A stretch of 64,000 bases of DNA from Platynereis dumerilii (GCA_026936325.1 JAPTHN010000004.1:7690439-7754438), one strand, 5' to 3'. Positions 33,101 to 44,366 are shown, numbered from the stretch's first letter. Notes: generated by a model from the letters alone, not told the origin. Program-made: numbers and translations.

Positions 33101-34675
33101 TTTAATTTTTTTTAATGCAAGATGCCTCAGTACTTGATTGTTCACTTCACATGCCAGAGTGTCTTGACAATACGGAATGGGACGAAATGTTTGACTGAAT
33201 CTCCCAACATGCATACATACAGGGTGGTCAAAAAAAAACTTTACACTTATAAATAATTTTTTGGATGACGCTCATTGTAACAAATGCTTATTTTTCTATG
33301 CAAAAACAACTTGTATAGCAAAGAATAACTCTTCTAGAGACAATTTATTCATTCGAAGGTCCTTTTGGACCGATGACTTTTCTGCAGTGGGCCTAAATGA
33401 TGCAGAGGTGTCAAAAATGTAAATTTGTGTCCGTTTTTCCCATACAAACGTAATGGATGCCTCTATTGGGCAACTAAGGTCTGTGGTGTCTTGCAGGGAT
33501 CTGCCTCTAAGTTTGCCCGTCCAGAATAATCACATTGATTGAGATCTTGTGATAACAGGGGCCATATTGTCCCGCTGAGAAACTTGACAGAGCAAACCTT
33601 GATCCAGTTCTGGGCTTTCCAAGGGAGTGTAGCTGATGCCCCGTCTTGTTTGAAGATCAAATTATCTGTGGCACTGTATGTCTTATCTATCCAGGGCTTT
33701 AGATGCTCTTTCAAGATGTTAATATGTACTTTTCATGATTTCAACAACCTGATCATCCGCCTTCAGACGGCTTTGTATTAAAATCTTATAATGGCCATAG
33801 TGAAGTCTGAATTTGCTCTAGCACCTTCTGGTTTGTGCTGAATTGTGCCTCTGTCTTCTCAATTTCATTTTATGCTGTATTTATCTTGTCCTGTGAGGCT
33901 CAGAAGCCTCAAAATTGCTGATGGGCCATGAACAACCCAGAGTAGTAAAAACGCAGGAGCACTCCCGGCTTCCATTTTGTCTGCTATCAAAAAAACTAAT
34001 GAATCGTTTTGATTATTAACCAATTTTCCAAAGATCTAACATACTTGGCTTGTATACACAATAAGTACCCAGGCACTGACTCAATCATGGCAGCCTGGAA
34101 AATGAAATATCAACTGTAAAGTTGTTTTTTTGACCACCCTGTAGCTCAAAATATAGTTCCAAATATCTTATAAAAAACTTTTATGAGAAAATCGCTGATA
34201 AACCAGACAAGCTGCCTCATAATTTTAGAAAAAACTGTAATAATTGAAGTTTTCAGACACTCAAAACAAATTAAATCTGTCATCATTCCATAAAAAACAA
34301 AATTTATTCCCGTTGAGAAGAATTCCACGGCCCCTGTCATTAAAAAATGTAATGATTGCCTCTCCCTTATTGTCTTCAGCTCCAGCTGTGTGACCACCTG
34401 CCCCTGTGACAACCAACCCCTGTGACAACCAACCCCTGTGCCAACCTGCCCCTGAGACAACCGGTCCCGGTCTACCCTACTATGTCAAGATGCACTACTC
34501 AAAGGATCCTTCATTGCATATTTTTCCTCTAATTCTTTTTCAGGCCTTTCTCGGCTGCAAGGTGAGAGATGGATCATCAACCAATGGATCAATCTATGGA
34601 GGTTTTGATGAGCTCTGCATCTGGGATGAAGCAAAGACTCAGGATTTTGTTTGGATGTGGTACACAAATTATTGA
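24131..34675 (+). CDS. Secreted PAN/apple-like plus LamG (concanavalin-fold) protein, exon 1 interrupted by a MITE
   Basis: Three coding exons in compatible phases: 24131-24742 (holding a 209-bp MITE), 26972-27513 and 34544-34675 (stop TGA). Without the MITE and one TAG the frame gives 357 residues. The N-terminus has a likely signal peptide (WILFFNNFIIICVISNIEA, then DVV); a second in-frame ATG at 24176 could also start it. Residues about 65-100 have a PAN/apple-like cysteine pattern (LSCAVKCAPDSCIG, then YTFVNKTCYLYS). Exon 2 has the jellyroll pattern of LamG_3/pentraxin-like domains (VTLSVWINLGRI, YTHVAVIFDPS, MSLLVNGCQVV). Exon 3 has the closing strand YGGFDELCIWDEA. The protein is probably secreted and ligand-binding; the ligand is unknown. 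As sequenced, the MITE brings a stop after 88 codons, so this allele may be null unless the element is spliced out or is polymorphic. Confidence 0.8.
24375..24583. mobile_element. Harbinger-like MITE inside a coding exon
   Basis: 209 bp with TIRs GGCCACACATAATTGATTCT and, inverted, GGCCACACATAATTGATCTT, continuing as TAGCTTC. It is flanked by TAG (24372-24374 and 24584-24586). Removing it and one TAG rejoins TGT ATA GGA TAC ACA in frame across the PAN-like domain. The interior is A-rich and T-rich. A second copy lies at 35024-35212 with a TTA duplication. Confidence 0.9.
24823..25702. mobile_element. GGGGCAAGAAGCCC element, complete copy
   Basis: About 880 bp with inverted ends TATAGAGTGGGTCGGGGCAA and TATAGAGTAGGGCGGGGCAT. 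The word (G)AGAAGCCC is repeated near the left end, and GGGGGGCTTCTTGCCC and GGGGGGCTGCATGCCC lie near the right. The flanks are TA-rich (TATA on both sides). No transposase is recognised. It lies in intron 1 of the PAN-LamG gene. A truncated copy is at 15818. Confidence 0.75.
25703..26451. other. Intron 1 of the PAN-LamG gene, no element recognised
   Basis: AT-rich intronic DNA with no exon seen. The reading frame at 26054-26242 has no recognisable features. Confidence 0.4.
26452..26921. mobile_element. Possible short TIR element in intron 1
   Basis: The left end TCATGTTAGCCCCAGTGCT and the right end, inverted, TCATGCCACTAGCCCCAATG are similar over about 20 bp. GAGTCACA/TGTGACTC words lie inside both. 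No clear target duplication was found. Confidence 0.35.
27712..29375. repeat. Inverted repeat, arms of about 110 bp, in intron 2
   Basis: The left arm (about 27743-27850, GTAGGTTGATTTTGG, ACAAGTTGGGATAGT, AGGTCTCTAACTT) recurs inverted at about 29265-29372 with moderate divergence. The left arm is preceded by GGGAAGACCGGGGTTGGTTG, the cap of the 31950 element family; the right arm stops short of such a cap. This looks like a fold-back relative of that family with its right terminus lost. Confidence 0.55.
29376..30090. repeat. Imperfect tandem repeats rich in ACGT words
   Basis: Degenerate units alternate ACGTATGACCATACCTTTGA, ATAGGTTTG, AACATT, AACCTTAGACTATT, ACGTAAGTCATACCTTTGG and GAGAGGTTTGAAGAA. 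The clearest period is about 121 bp (29690-29930), with looser copies on both sides. The trinucleotide-like core AACGT/ACGTA recurs dozens of times on both strands. It is non-coding. Confidence 0.6.
30091..31949. other. Intron 2 continued; no exon recognised
   Basis: No exon with the expected phase or domain content was found. Notable are a GC-rich stretch at about 30825-30915 and another at 31270-31375, ACGT-rich words again at 31395-31500, repeated TCGGTCTCGG words at 31605-31665, and a (TA)n tract at 31793-31817. The reading frame at 30499-30711 has a hydrophobic stretch but no known family. Confidence 0.4.
31950..32988. mobile_element. Element with GGTTGTCACA words, complete
   Basis: 1039 bp. 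The ends read GGGGAGACCGGGGCTGGTTG and its exact inverse, followed by TCACAGGGGCAGGTTGTCAC. TA flanks both sides (31948-31949 and 32989-32990). Further GGGGCAGGTTGTCACAC words lie at about 32156-32215 and inverted at about 32590-32630. No transposase frame is seen. The superfamily is uncertain; TA duplications suggest a Tc1/mariner or related cut-and-paste source. Confidence 0.8.
33220..34141 (-). mobile_element. Mariner relic with transposase fragment
   Basis: The TIRs read CAGGGTGGTCAAAAAAA and, inverted, CAGGGTGGTCAAAAAAAC, with TA on both sides (33218-33219 and 34142-34143). The minus-strand fragment at 33463-33714 matches Tc1/mariner transposase around the second and third catalytic positions: FKQDGASATLPWKAQNWIK, then IWPLLSQDLNQCDYSGR, then LEADPCKTPQ. 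The usual HLS and WP.SPDLNP residues are partly changed and the N-terminal half is gone, so it is inactive. It lies in intron 2 of the PAN-LamG gene. Confidence 0.85.
34386..34486. mobile_element. Right-end fragment of the GGTTGTCACA family
   Basis: Repeated words CCCCTGTGACAACCAACC end in CAACCGGTCCCGGTCTACCC plus TA. This is the right cap of the family represented by 31950-32988, here diverged. It ends about 57 bp before the acceptor of the last coding exon. Confidence 0.65.
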
Positions 34676-34839
34676 TTTTGCTGTACATGTAGTTTGTAAC
34701 ATGTATCTCATCAGATATTTAGGGATGAAGAAAATCTTTGGACGTCATCTCTCGTGATGACATAGCCATGCAATGGTTTTGTTAAATTGTTGCGTCACAA
34801 AATCATGACAATGAAATATCATCATGTATGTGTCACATA

Positions 34840-34845
34840 AATAAA
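34840..34845 (+). promoter_or_regulatory. AATAAA polyadenylation signal of the PAN-LamG gene
   Basis: The first AATAAA after the stop at 34675, 165 bp downstream. Another AATAAA-like site follows near 34866. Confidence 0.5.
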
Positions 34846-35023
34846 CTTACTACAACATGCAATAGAATAAATAAGTGCACAAGAGAGAGATAGCAACTAC
34901 ATATTATATTATTTTACAAGTATTTTAAGTCAGAATTTCATAGTTTGACATTGAAGCGAGAGTAGGGAGAGCAGCGAGGCACAGACCAGCGGGAACCACT
35001 CAATGTCCATGCCTATTACATTA

Positions 35024-35212
35024 GGCCACCAATAATTCATCTTTAGCTTCTAGGATCTTCTAAAGGCATTTTTCTGGGGTCAGTCGGTTGGACAAAAAAA
35101 AAGTGAAAAAAAAACAACTTTTTATAATGTCAACAAAAAATTTTTTTTTCTGTCGGCAGAAAATCTATTGTGTCGGCGGGTCCGCGAAGCTAAGAATCAA
35201 TTATGTGTGGCC
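35024..35212. mobile_element. Harbinger-like MITE, second copy of the exon-inserted family
   Basis: 189 bp, inverted relative to the copy at 24375. The ends are GGCCACCAATAATTCATCTT and, inverted, GGCCACACATAATTGATTCT, with TTA on both sides (35021-35023 and 35213-35215). It lies about 350 bp beyond the stop codon of the same gene. Confidence 0.85.
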
Positions 35213-35215
35213 TTA

Positions 35216-36202
35216 GTACTATGAAGCTATTATATTAATACTGCAGCTGAAAGCACCATAAGATAACTTTATAAGATAAAATTAATATCAAACAAATTTT
35301 ATGGTAAAAAAAAACAGGAGTAGTTGAAAGGAGCACCATTTGTTATTCTGGGATATCATGATGTTATTGTTTTTAACAGAAAACAGACAACAGTAACGTT
35401 GATTTCATTCTGATTCTGGTGAAAATGAGAACTGCATGCTACTACCACCTGGCACAGAAGTTAGTTTTGTATGCTTCAGCATTGCAGCTCCAAAGAAATA
35501 GTTCCATTTTCATGGCTTATTCACAAAGTTTTTATTCAAAATTGAGGTAAACCAGAGTGAGACTCGCCAATCACATGCTCTAATGAAGTAGACCACTGGA
35601 CCAGGCCACCAGCATACTCAGAAACAGCCCTGGTTTCTTCTGGACAAAATTTTGTGAGTTCTCCACAATGGGTTTTATGTGGACCGCTCGCAGGAGCTCG
35701 CGGAATTTCACACTTGCCACTAGGTGGCAGCACAAGTCATCGCACCATATGTTCTGCCAAGGCTGGAAATAGCAGTGGTAATGAAACAGCGGTCCACTTG
35801 TAGACAGAGTTGACTTTATTTGTCTGTCAAAACAGAGCCTTGTTTCAGGCGCAGTTGAAGAGGTGCATGAATTATCTAAGTTGTACAAACGAATACCAGT
35901 AGGTACAAAAAAATCAGTTATTCTGCAATTGAAAGATCTTTATCTTCCTTCTGAGGGCATGAAAATAAGCAGTTTTAACAATGGATGACATTTGTCTTTC
36001 AAGATCTGATTGACTTTCTTTCTCACTTTCCGTTCGTACACATCAGAACTCATTTCTAAGTCTACACATCCAAGTTTACTTCCATTCTTAAAAATTCTGA
36101 AGATACAATTCCGTTCTCTTTAGGAAATACTTCCATTACCAACTTACAATACATAAATTTAGAATTAATTGAATTACAGCATTATAGATAAGTGTCATGA
36201 TT
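35216..36202. other. No gene recognised
   Basis: No exon, RNA gene or element ends were identified. The minus-strand reading frames at 35536-35888 have no recognisable domain. Confidence 0.4.
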
Positions 36203-37125
36203 GTGAAATCAACATCAAGGTACAATGGGTTGCAGAAGTATACACCCCCCCCCCCCCCCGCCGGAGTGGTCTTCAATTTTCTGTCATATCTTCCATCAGA
36301 AATGCATCATCAATCCAATACTTCTACTTGCTCATACTTACCTCTCTTGTAACCTATATTCCCCATAAAATTCTGGGTGGTAAGTCATGGACGAGTAGAA
36401 AAAATTAATTCAGTGAAATTAGTATTGCGAAAGTATACACCCCTTGTAAGTATACACCCCTTGTATGGTTCTATCAGCTATGAATATAAAGTAGGTGCGA
36501 TTTGACAATGCTCAATCAAGTTTAAGTGATATTTTTACTGGTCTCCCAATTTGTGATAAAATATGAAAATTATCAAAAAATTTGATCATACTCATTTTTT
36601 AGTTCTATGGAAAGTGTCTTAGGTTCTATCAGGGTAAGTATGCACCTGTCCAGCTCATTTCCTTGATACTTTCTCATTTATCTGAGAAGCTGGTTCCAAA
36701 TTTGTATTACAGGCGAAAAACGGCACCTGGAACACTAATTTTGGACCAGTCTACACAAGAAAGAACTTTCTAAAAAAGTACTTAAAACAGCACTAACTGC
36801 TTAAAAAATATCGATAATCATTCACATAATACTCTCTTGGACTTCTGGAAGCTGGAAACTGTTCATAGCTGCATACAATCTCACTACATGAAGGGGGTGT
36901 ATACTTCCGCAACACTAATTTTCACTGAATTAATTTTTTCTACTTGTCCATGATTTACCACCTAGAATTTTATGGTGAATATAGGTTCCAAGAGAGGTCA
37001 GTATGAGCATGTAGAAGTATTGGATTGATGATGCATTTCTGAAGGAAGATCTAACAGAAAATTGAAGACCACTCAGGTGTATACTTCTGCAACCCATTGT
37101 ACCTTGATGTCAATTTCACTGGAGC
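36203..37125. repeat. Fold-back element with arms of about 240 bp
   Basis: The left arm starts near GTGAAATCAACATCAAGGTA and runs CAATGGGTTGCAGAAGTATA, CACC, a C run, GGTCTTCAATTTTCTGT and on to GCGAAAGTATACACCCCTTG. The right arm (36890-37125) is its inverse with scattered changes. The loop of about 440 bp shows no transposase. The non-telomeric C run at 36245-36259 is longer than in the other arm. Confidence 0.8.
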
Positions 37126-39508
37126 CATTGAAAGACTATGGCTAATTATGTGCTATTTCATCAAATTTCAGAACATTTTCTCACTCGACTGATTCAGAAT
37201 CTTGAAATTTTACCAGAATCAAGTTTCTCACCAGAAATTAAAAAAATCTCAAGTGATAAATATTATCTTGAATAGTTTCGCTGACAATTCATGAAAAATT
37301 CGAGATTTTGTCAAATTTTTATAAGTCCAGAAATTTGAAGGCATTTAACTCAATCAGAGTAGAACATACAGACCGAAAGGAGAGTGGGAAAGTCTGGGAA
37401 ATTCACTTGAATCAACAACCCTGCATGCCTGTACCCCATTAGTACATTAAAGCAGGGTGATCGATTCAGGGGACTTGCCTACCTTGGTGCGTCTGTAGTG
37501 GCGATGAGCCCCAGTGGCTAATGCAGAAGTGTTGTGAATAATTGCAATGCCTGTGCTCTGAGGCAGTGTTTCAAGATTTATATATTTAGCTATCCATGAG
37601 CAAAAATATATTCTTCCTACATTGTATCTAGAAAATCTATTGAACGACAAACCAGTGACTCAGGACTGTCTTTCAGTTATCAAGCAGTAAAAATTGCCAA
37701 AACTATCATCAGGCGGGCAAAAGTTATGACATTTGTTGAGCATATATATTGTGGGGATTATCCAGCATAAAAGGGTGAATTTGATAACTGCACAAAATCA
37801 GATTGATCACTGCACATTTCAGATTGATCACTACACATTTTGGGATCGTTGCACGCTTATTTTATACCTTGCATGAAGGTGCTCATGAAGGTCTACTGAA
37901 AGTGTTGTGTTCCCTACCCACTGGCCACCCAGGGTTCAAACCGGATATGATGTGCAAAAAAATATGAAACAATAACATTAAAATTCATTATTCGCATGGC
38001 AGCCATCCGAAGCCTGCCACAGCCAGCCACTAATTTGATCAGCCAGCCATCACCAGTGAATTGCTCAGCTAAGCAGCTAGCCAGCCGATTTCTTTGGCAG
38101 CCAGCTGATTTTTAATATTTTTAGTTGGGTCCCATGTCTACTCAGTTGTAGTATCTCAGGAATATGTGTTTGCGACTTTTCTTGAAGTTTTGTAAAATTT
38201 GTGGAGAGTCAGACATTCTTACTTCATCGGAAAAGGTGTACCATTGCTTTGGTGCTGAGCCTGCTATTGCTATTACAAATACCAGGTGTGATCAATAGCA
38301 ATTTGCCATTGTTCCATGAGTTGCATCTTGGTTGTTGCATATTGATGAGTTTCTGTATGGACTCAGGAGCTTGATCATTAAGTGCTTTCCAAGATTCAGT
38401 ATTCTCATTTCAACCTCCACAAGATAAACTTCTTTGACAAGCATTTTCAAGTATCCTTCACCTCAACCATCTTTCTGACTGTCCTAATCAGCCTTCAAGT
38501 GCACAAATACACAACATAAAGCTTCTACAGTAACCATTCATTCCTGTCATAATGGGAACTTCTAGTTTCAAATAATTAACCTAACTACTGAAAACCAATA
38601 TCCTTCTTCCTTCACTGGCCTCAAATGCACACTTCATTGTGAACTGTCTTAACTCCAATTTTCTCCATCAGAGGGGGCTAAAATACCCAGTCCATGCAAT
38701 GCTGACACCTAGTGTACAGTGGTAGGCCCAGGCAGTTGTGACAACTCCACAATTTTGGTGAACATACCATGGTAGAAATGATGTTGTCACAATGTTGTGA
38801 AGCAATGTCAAAGATATCATGGTAGCATGCAATATTTTGCAATGTTGTGAAGCAATGTTAATCAAAGATTTTACAACATTGGCCTGCGACCGTCACATTC
38901 GGGCAACTTTATAAAAAATCCATACGTTGTGTTCACGTTGTGGCAGCATAATGTGGTTGATACATTTCTATGGGACCATTACCAATTTACCATTAGCCCT
39001 TTCTACCATTAGCCCTTTCTGGACGGTCTTTTCCTCCCCTTTAAAATGATACCTTTGAAACACCAATTAAGCAAACGATTCCATGCAGACTCAGTTCAGA
39101 TGTTCCAAAATGACATAATATATCTTGCAGACATGCAACTGGAATATTTAAGGGTCTTCTAAGGTTGGACTGCCTAATTGGGGTTTTGATCTGCACGCAA
39201 ATTTTCCCTTGATGGGGAATAATAAAATAACATAAAAGGGTTCAATTGACAAGGAAAAGAGGGGTAGGGTGGGGTGTCAGATGTAACGTTATGTAATGTG
39301 AGATTAAGTTATTTGATGACAATGTAGATGTTACAGCCATGTAATATGTTTAAAGAGTGCAATGATGGGGTTGGCTAACAGGTCTGTATTTGTTTGACGA
39401 GAATCTGTGTCTGAATGAACTGTAAAACTGTAATAATTATACTCAAAGCTCTTAAGAGTAGAACAGAATAGAATAGTACAGAATAGAACAGAATATAATC
39501 TAGAATAG
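37126..39508. other. No gene recognised
   Basis: AT-rich DNA without a convincing exon. Around 38040-38115 the words CAGCCAGCCA recur, a simple low-complexity patch. Around 38770-38880 TGTTGTGAAGCAATGTT occurs twice about 65 bp apart. Confidence 0.4.
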
Positions 39509-39572
39509 AACAGCTTACTTACTGACTTACTTACTTACTTACTTACTTACTTATTTTCTTACTTACTTACTT
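39509..39572 (+). repeat. (CTTA)n microsatellite
   Basis: Mostly perfect ACTT/CTTA units with two interruptions. Confidence 0.9.
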
Positions 39573-40849
39573 ATAAATGGGACACTTTAAAAATTGGTAC
39601 CTTGTCTCAGTGCATGTCTGTGTTGTTGAGCGAGTAAGGTCCCTCACACGGGGTAAATGTGCAACATATTGAGGACTCTCGTCATCTCTGGCCTCCTTCC
39701 CATCTCATGGATCATAAAATGAAGCGAAAAAGAGTAGAATTTTCTCACAGGAACAAACCCTAATGAATTGGATGCTATTACGCGCAACACAAACAGCGAT
39801 CCAACCACAAAGCGTTCAATGTGAAGTTGACAAATGGAAATCAAATAGTATACCCATCACATCATTTAGTTTATTTGGTTTAATTGTTTTATGGCTGGTT
39901 TCAGGGTGAGAACTCGTTGTACACAGCTGTTCTAAAGCATATAAGGTATATAGGATAGGAATTCCATCTGATTTACCCCAAACTGTGAATTTTAGGGGTA
40001 AATTATGTTTGGGGTGACATAGTTGTATTGTGTATACACAGGTGGGGTGATTATGGGGAAAAAGTCATGGGAGGGTGATTTTTATTCACCCTGCCCCCTA
40101 CAATTTGATGACAACTTGCTTTTTACCCTCAGGGCTTTTAACTATAGAGCTCAGTTCACTGGGGACTCTTGCTTTGCAGAAGTTGGTACTGCACTATTTT
40201 GTGGTTTCAACTGGTTTCCCTTCTATTATTGTCAGAGATGAAAGATTCTTGACTTGTGCTTGGTCTGCACTTTGTATGTCTGTCTATCAAACTGTCCTGA
40301 AGGGCCTTGAAGTCTCTCTGGCAGTCTGTCCATCTATCTGTGGTTTCTTTTCTGTCTATCCTGATCTATGGTCAGTCCATCTGTCCCTATTTCTGCGATA
40401 TCCACAATGCCAACAAAATGGTACGTGTATTAAAAATATTATATTCATGTGTTTACTTATTCTATTAATGGTAGTACTTGATTCATTCATTTCATTTGCA
40501 CTTACTTCACAATTTTATCCTATTTGTCTTTGCCTATCCTTTCCTTATTTTCTTTCATGTAATGTCTGTAAAATATAGTTCAAATGTCTATTCCCTACTA
40601 AGTTAAGTGATACTAAGGCTATAGGAGAAGGTGAGATATGATAAGATAAGGTAACACAAAACAAGATAATGTTTGATCAGATGAGATGAGATGAGATAAG
40701 ATACGATTATGAGTTAAATCAAGATAACACTAGAATGGAGAAGATGAGATGAAAAAAATATTAGATAAGGCGAGATACCATCAAAGGAAGATTAGATTTA
40801 GGTTGACATGTGACAGCAGAAGACAATGCAGGACAACAACAAGATCGAG
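39573..40849. other. No gene; GATAA-rich tract next to the LINE
   Basis: The open frames at 40023-40578 are low-complexity and unrecognised. From about 40612 to 40800 the sequence is rich in GATAAG, GAGATGAGAT and similar words. Related words resume at 46038-46090 beyond the LINE, which suggests the LINE landed inside this tract. Confidence 0.45.
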
Positions 40850-41053
40850 AGATTTTTTTTTATTTTTTATTTCAAATATATTTTAGAAGGATAGCCAGTT
40901 CAGCATATGCTGTTTTTCAACCGGGTCCTTCATCATTAACAATGATAAAATCAATTTTCACAAATATATGTAACAATATTTTTAAATATCACTAACAACA
41001 TAAAATCAACTAAAAGCATAAAATAACATACATATCACAGACATTCATAACAA

Positions 41054-44000
41054 CTAGACATGAGCTGCATTTTTAATATGGTGCTTCAACATTCTCTTGA
41101 ACTGTTCTAGGTCATTGCATTCTTTAAGGTTACTTGGTAAATTATTCCATGACCTAGCTCCTCTGTAGATAAACATTTTCTTATGTGACTCATTTTCAGG
41201 AATGGGTAGATAAAGATCCATATTATGTTTCCTTGTTCTTTTTTCTTTAATTTCGATTTCCATTATAATGTTATTTGTTAGATAATGAGGAGCTAAGCCA
41301 TGGATGCACTTAAAAATTAATAAGGTTTGGAAATATTCATATCGCTCTTTCACATTCATCCATCCAAGTCTTTTCACTAAATTTATACCCCGACACTGTA
41401 TATAATCAAAATTCTTTTCTATTATTCTTGCACAGTAATTTTGTAGTCTTTGTACTTTATTGGTGTTAGTTAAATTTGTACATCCCCAGACCGAAATTGC
41501 ATAATCTATGCTTGGTTGAATGGTAGAATTGTAAATTTTGATGAGTATATCTTTTGGAAGTGTCTTGCTTAATCTCGCAAATTTAGATACTTTGTAATAT
41601 AAAGATTTACATAATCTGTTAACATAGTTGTTCCATGTTAGAGCATCATCTATTTCCAAACCTAAATAGTTCATAGATTTTACATTTTGGACAGTACAAT
41701 CATTAATTGAAATACTTAATCCATCATCATTCATTCTCATTTTTGGTCCAATCAACATAGAACAGCATTTATCTTCATTCACAACAATATTGTTCTTTCT
41801 ATACCAATTTGAAATTTCATTTACACATTGTTGTAATTTGACATTTGCTTCTAATAAATCATTACCTGTACAATAAACTAAAGTATCGTCAGCAAATAAG
41901 TTAGCAGTTCCTGTAAATACATGTTGGCTTATATCATTAATGAATATTATAAATAAAATTGGTCCTAGTACTGACCCTTGTGGGACACCAACATTAACAT
42001 TTAATTTATCTGAAATTTCTCCGTGGCACTTAACAACTTGACTTCTATTTGCTAAATAATCTTGGAACAAGCTTAACACATCACCTTTAACTCCATTAAA
42101 TTGCATCTTTTTTAACAATAAATCATGATCAACAGAGTCAAAACATTTCTTTATATCAAAAACACATATACCTGTTGATGTATTAAAACCAAAATTGTCT
42201 ATCCAATCATCTATTATTCTGTGCAATGAAGTTTGGGTGTTGTATGATTTCAAGTATGCTGATTGATCTATACTTATCAAATTATTATCTTGTAAATATG
42301 CTAGTAATTGCTTATGAACAGAAACTTCAAATACTTTGGAAATATGGGCAATGAGTGAAATCGGTCTATAGTTGTTCTTTTCCGAAAGTTCACCTTTACC
42401 CTTAAATACCGGAGTAACACATGCAGTCTTCCAGTCATTGGGTAGGATACCAGTAGAAAGAGAAACATTAAATAACTTGCAAAGCACAGGTGAAATTATG
42501 CCTGAACTTAGACAGAGTAATTTAGAATCAAACCCTAACAGATCTGTATTTGAATCAGTTCCAAGTTTCTTCAATAAGTTGCAAACATGATGTTCCTGTA
42601 TCAAATCAAACGTAAAGCGTGTCTGGCAAGGTGGTTGTTTCCATGGTAGTTCTCCAGGTTTACTAGACATTTGAGAGATAATTTTTTCTCCAATTGTACT
42701 AAAGTGTTCATTAAACGTTTCACAGTCCAAATCTTTGTGCGGGGGTTTATAGGACTTGCTCCCAGTTATTTTGTTTATGCATTTCCACATTTTCTTTGAA
42801 TCTTTTCCACATTCCACCAATTTTTCATTATAATAATCTTTTCTACTATTTCTAATTTTAAGTGTGACTTGGTTCCGTAAATGTCTGAATCGTTGCCATA
42901 ATAAATCACTTTTTCTTCTTATTGCACACTTTTTCGCATAATTTCTTTCATAGATAAGTTTCACAATTTCTGAATTTACCCATGGGTAGTATCTTTCCTT
43001 AACTCTCATTGTTTTAACTGGTGCATGTTTTCTACTTATTTTAACAAACGCTAATTTGAAGGATTCCCATTTACTGCAAAGATCATCATCATTGAAATCT
43101 ACATTTGTTATATCATGATCACAGGTCAAATCTTTCAAAAATTCTTTGACATCAAATGATTTGTAATCCATGTAATTTATCTCTTTGTGTTGTTGTTTCT
43201 TAAAACTTTTGAGTAATTTGTATTCGGTATAAACACAGTCGTGATCACTAATTGAGCTGTTTATAACAGTTGTATTCTCATGCTGTTCATAATCTGTTGA
43301 CAAAATTATATCTAACAGAGACGAAGTTTTCACAGTTACACGTGTTGGTTCTTGTATCAGCTGTTTCATGTCAAAGAGCATTTCAATGTTAAATATAGGA
43401 TTTCTACACAGGGTTTCATCAGTAACATAGTCATAATTGAAATCACCCATCACAATCACATGTTTACAAATGTCTCTAGCCCTTTGAATCTCACTTAATA
43501 TATTATTATAGTACACAGAAGTAGAATTTGGAGGTCTTTATATAGTTCCAACAATTATTTCCTTATTTTTATGTTTTATGGTAACCCAAATGCTTTCAAT
43601 ACCATTTCCAATGTCCTTTCTTTGTTTAAACTCAATAGAATTCTTTATATAAAAACATACACCTCCGCCATTTCTATTTCTGTCTCTCCTTAATATATTA
43701 TAACCTGATATTAAAATTTCATTGTCATTCACAGATTCATCCAACCAAGTTTCATTAACAGAGAACACATCAAAATCATAACTTTGAAAAAACGTTTGTA
43801 ACTCATCAATTTTTGAGCAAAGACTTCTAATATTCAGACATCCTAATTTCATATTGATACTGCGCCTCTTTTTTAAATTAAAATTTGTAATTTTAAGCCT
43901 GTCATCTTTTCGAGATACACATGTCTTGTCATTTGAATTAGAAGTCTTTGTTCTAATATGCAGCTCATTTACAAAAGTACTATTAGGCAAGGGTGCCGGA

Positions 44001-44366
44001 AGGAATCGCGGGCGGCAGGGGCGGTCAGACCAAAAAGGGCAAATCATATTCGCGCCAATTTTACGTGACAAGATTTAGATCGAGATTTAATAATAATTTG
44101 AATATATACTTACTAATTTGTGCCTAAAATTTATAAAATAAGGCCTAATAATATATTTTTCTTTAAGATCAAAAGGGCACCCTTGCCCCCCCCTGCCCCC
44201 CTTGGGCAAGGGCAGGAGGGGCAATTGCCCCCCCTGCCCCCCCTGTTCCGGCACCCTTGCTATTATGTACATTTAGATCATATTCTGAGACATCAACATT
44301 CAAATCATTCGAATCATTTGAATCATTTAAGTTATTAAAATCACTAAAATCAGTAAAATCAGCCAT
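41054..44366 (-). pseudogene. LINE ORF2, APE endonuclease and reverse transcriptase
   Basis: ORF2 starts at the ATG at 44364-44366 (MADFTDFSDFNNLND), 51 bp after the ORF1 stop, and ends at 41054. After the MITE the endonuclease blocks follow: KLGCLNIRSLCSKIDEL, VFSVNETWLDESV, RNGGGVCFYIKNS, HVIVMGDFNYDYV, SSLLDIILSTDY and SISDHDCVY. One TAA (43538-43540) replaces the Tyr of the YRPP block. RT blocks are complete: YRPISLIAHISKVFE, CVFDIKKCFDSVDH, VGVPQGSVLGPILFIIFIN, the catalytic NLFADDTLVY near residue 541 of the 820-residue frame, and MNYLGLEIDD. The C-terminal region (SVWGCTNLTNTNKVQRLQN, WNNLPSNLK) is CR1/L2-like. No RNase H is seen. Only one stop and the MITE spoil it. Confidence 0.9.
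43988..44269. mobile_element. hAT-like MITE inside LINE ORF2, complete copy
   Basis: 282 bp, ends CAAGGGTGCCGGAAGGAA and, inverted, CAAGGGTGCCGGAACAGG. The flanks CTATTAGG and CTATTATG are an 8-bp duplication with one mismatch. Removing it rejoins the frame as VHN-STFVNE. The interior has AATTTGAATATATACTTAC and C/G-rich ends. A relative is at 932-1172. Confidence 0.9.

Noticed and set aside
40023-40578. Frames with hydrophobic segments
   Set aside because: Low-complexity, no family resemblance, no supporting splice or start context.
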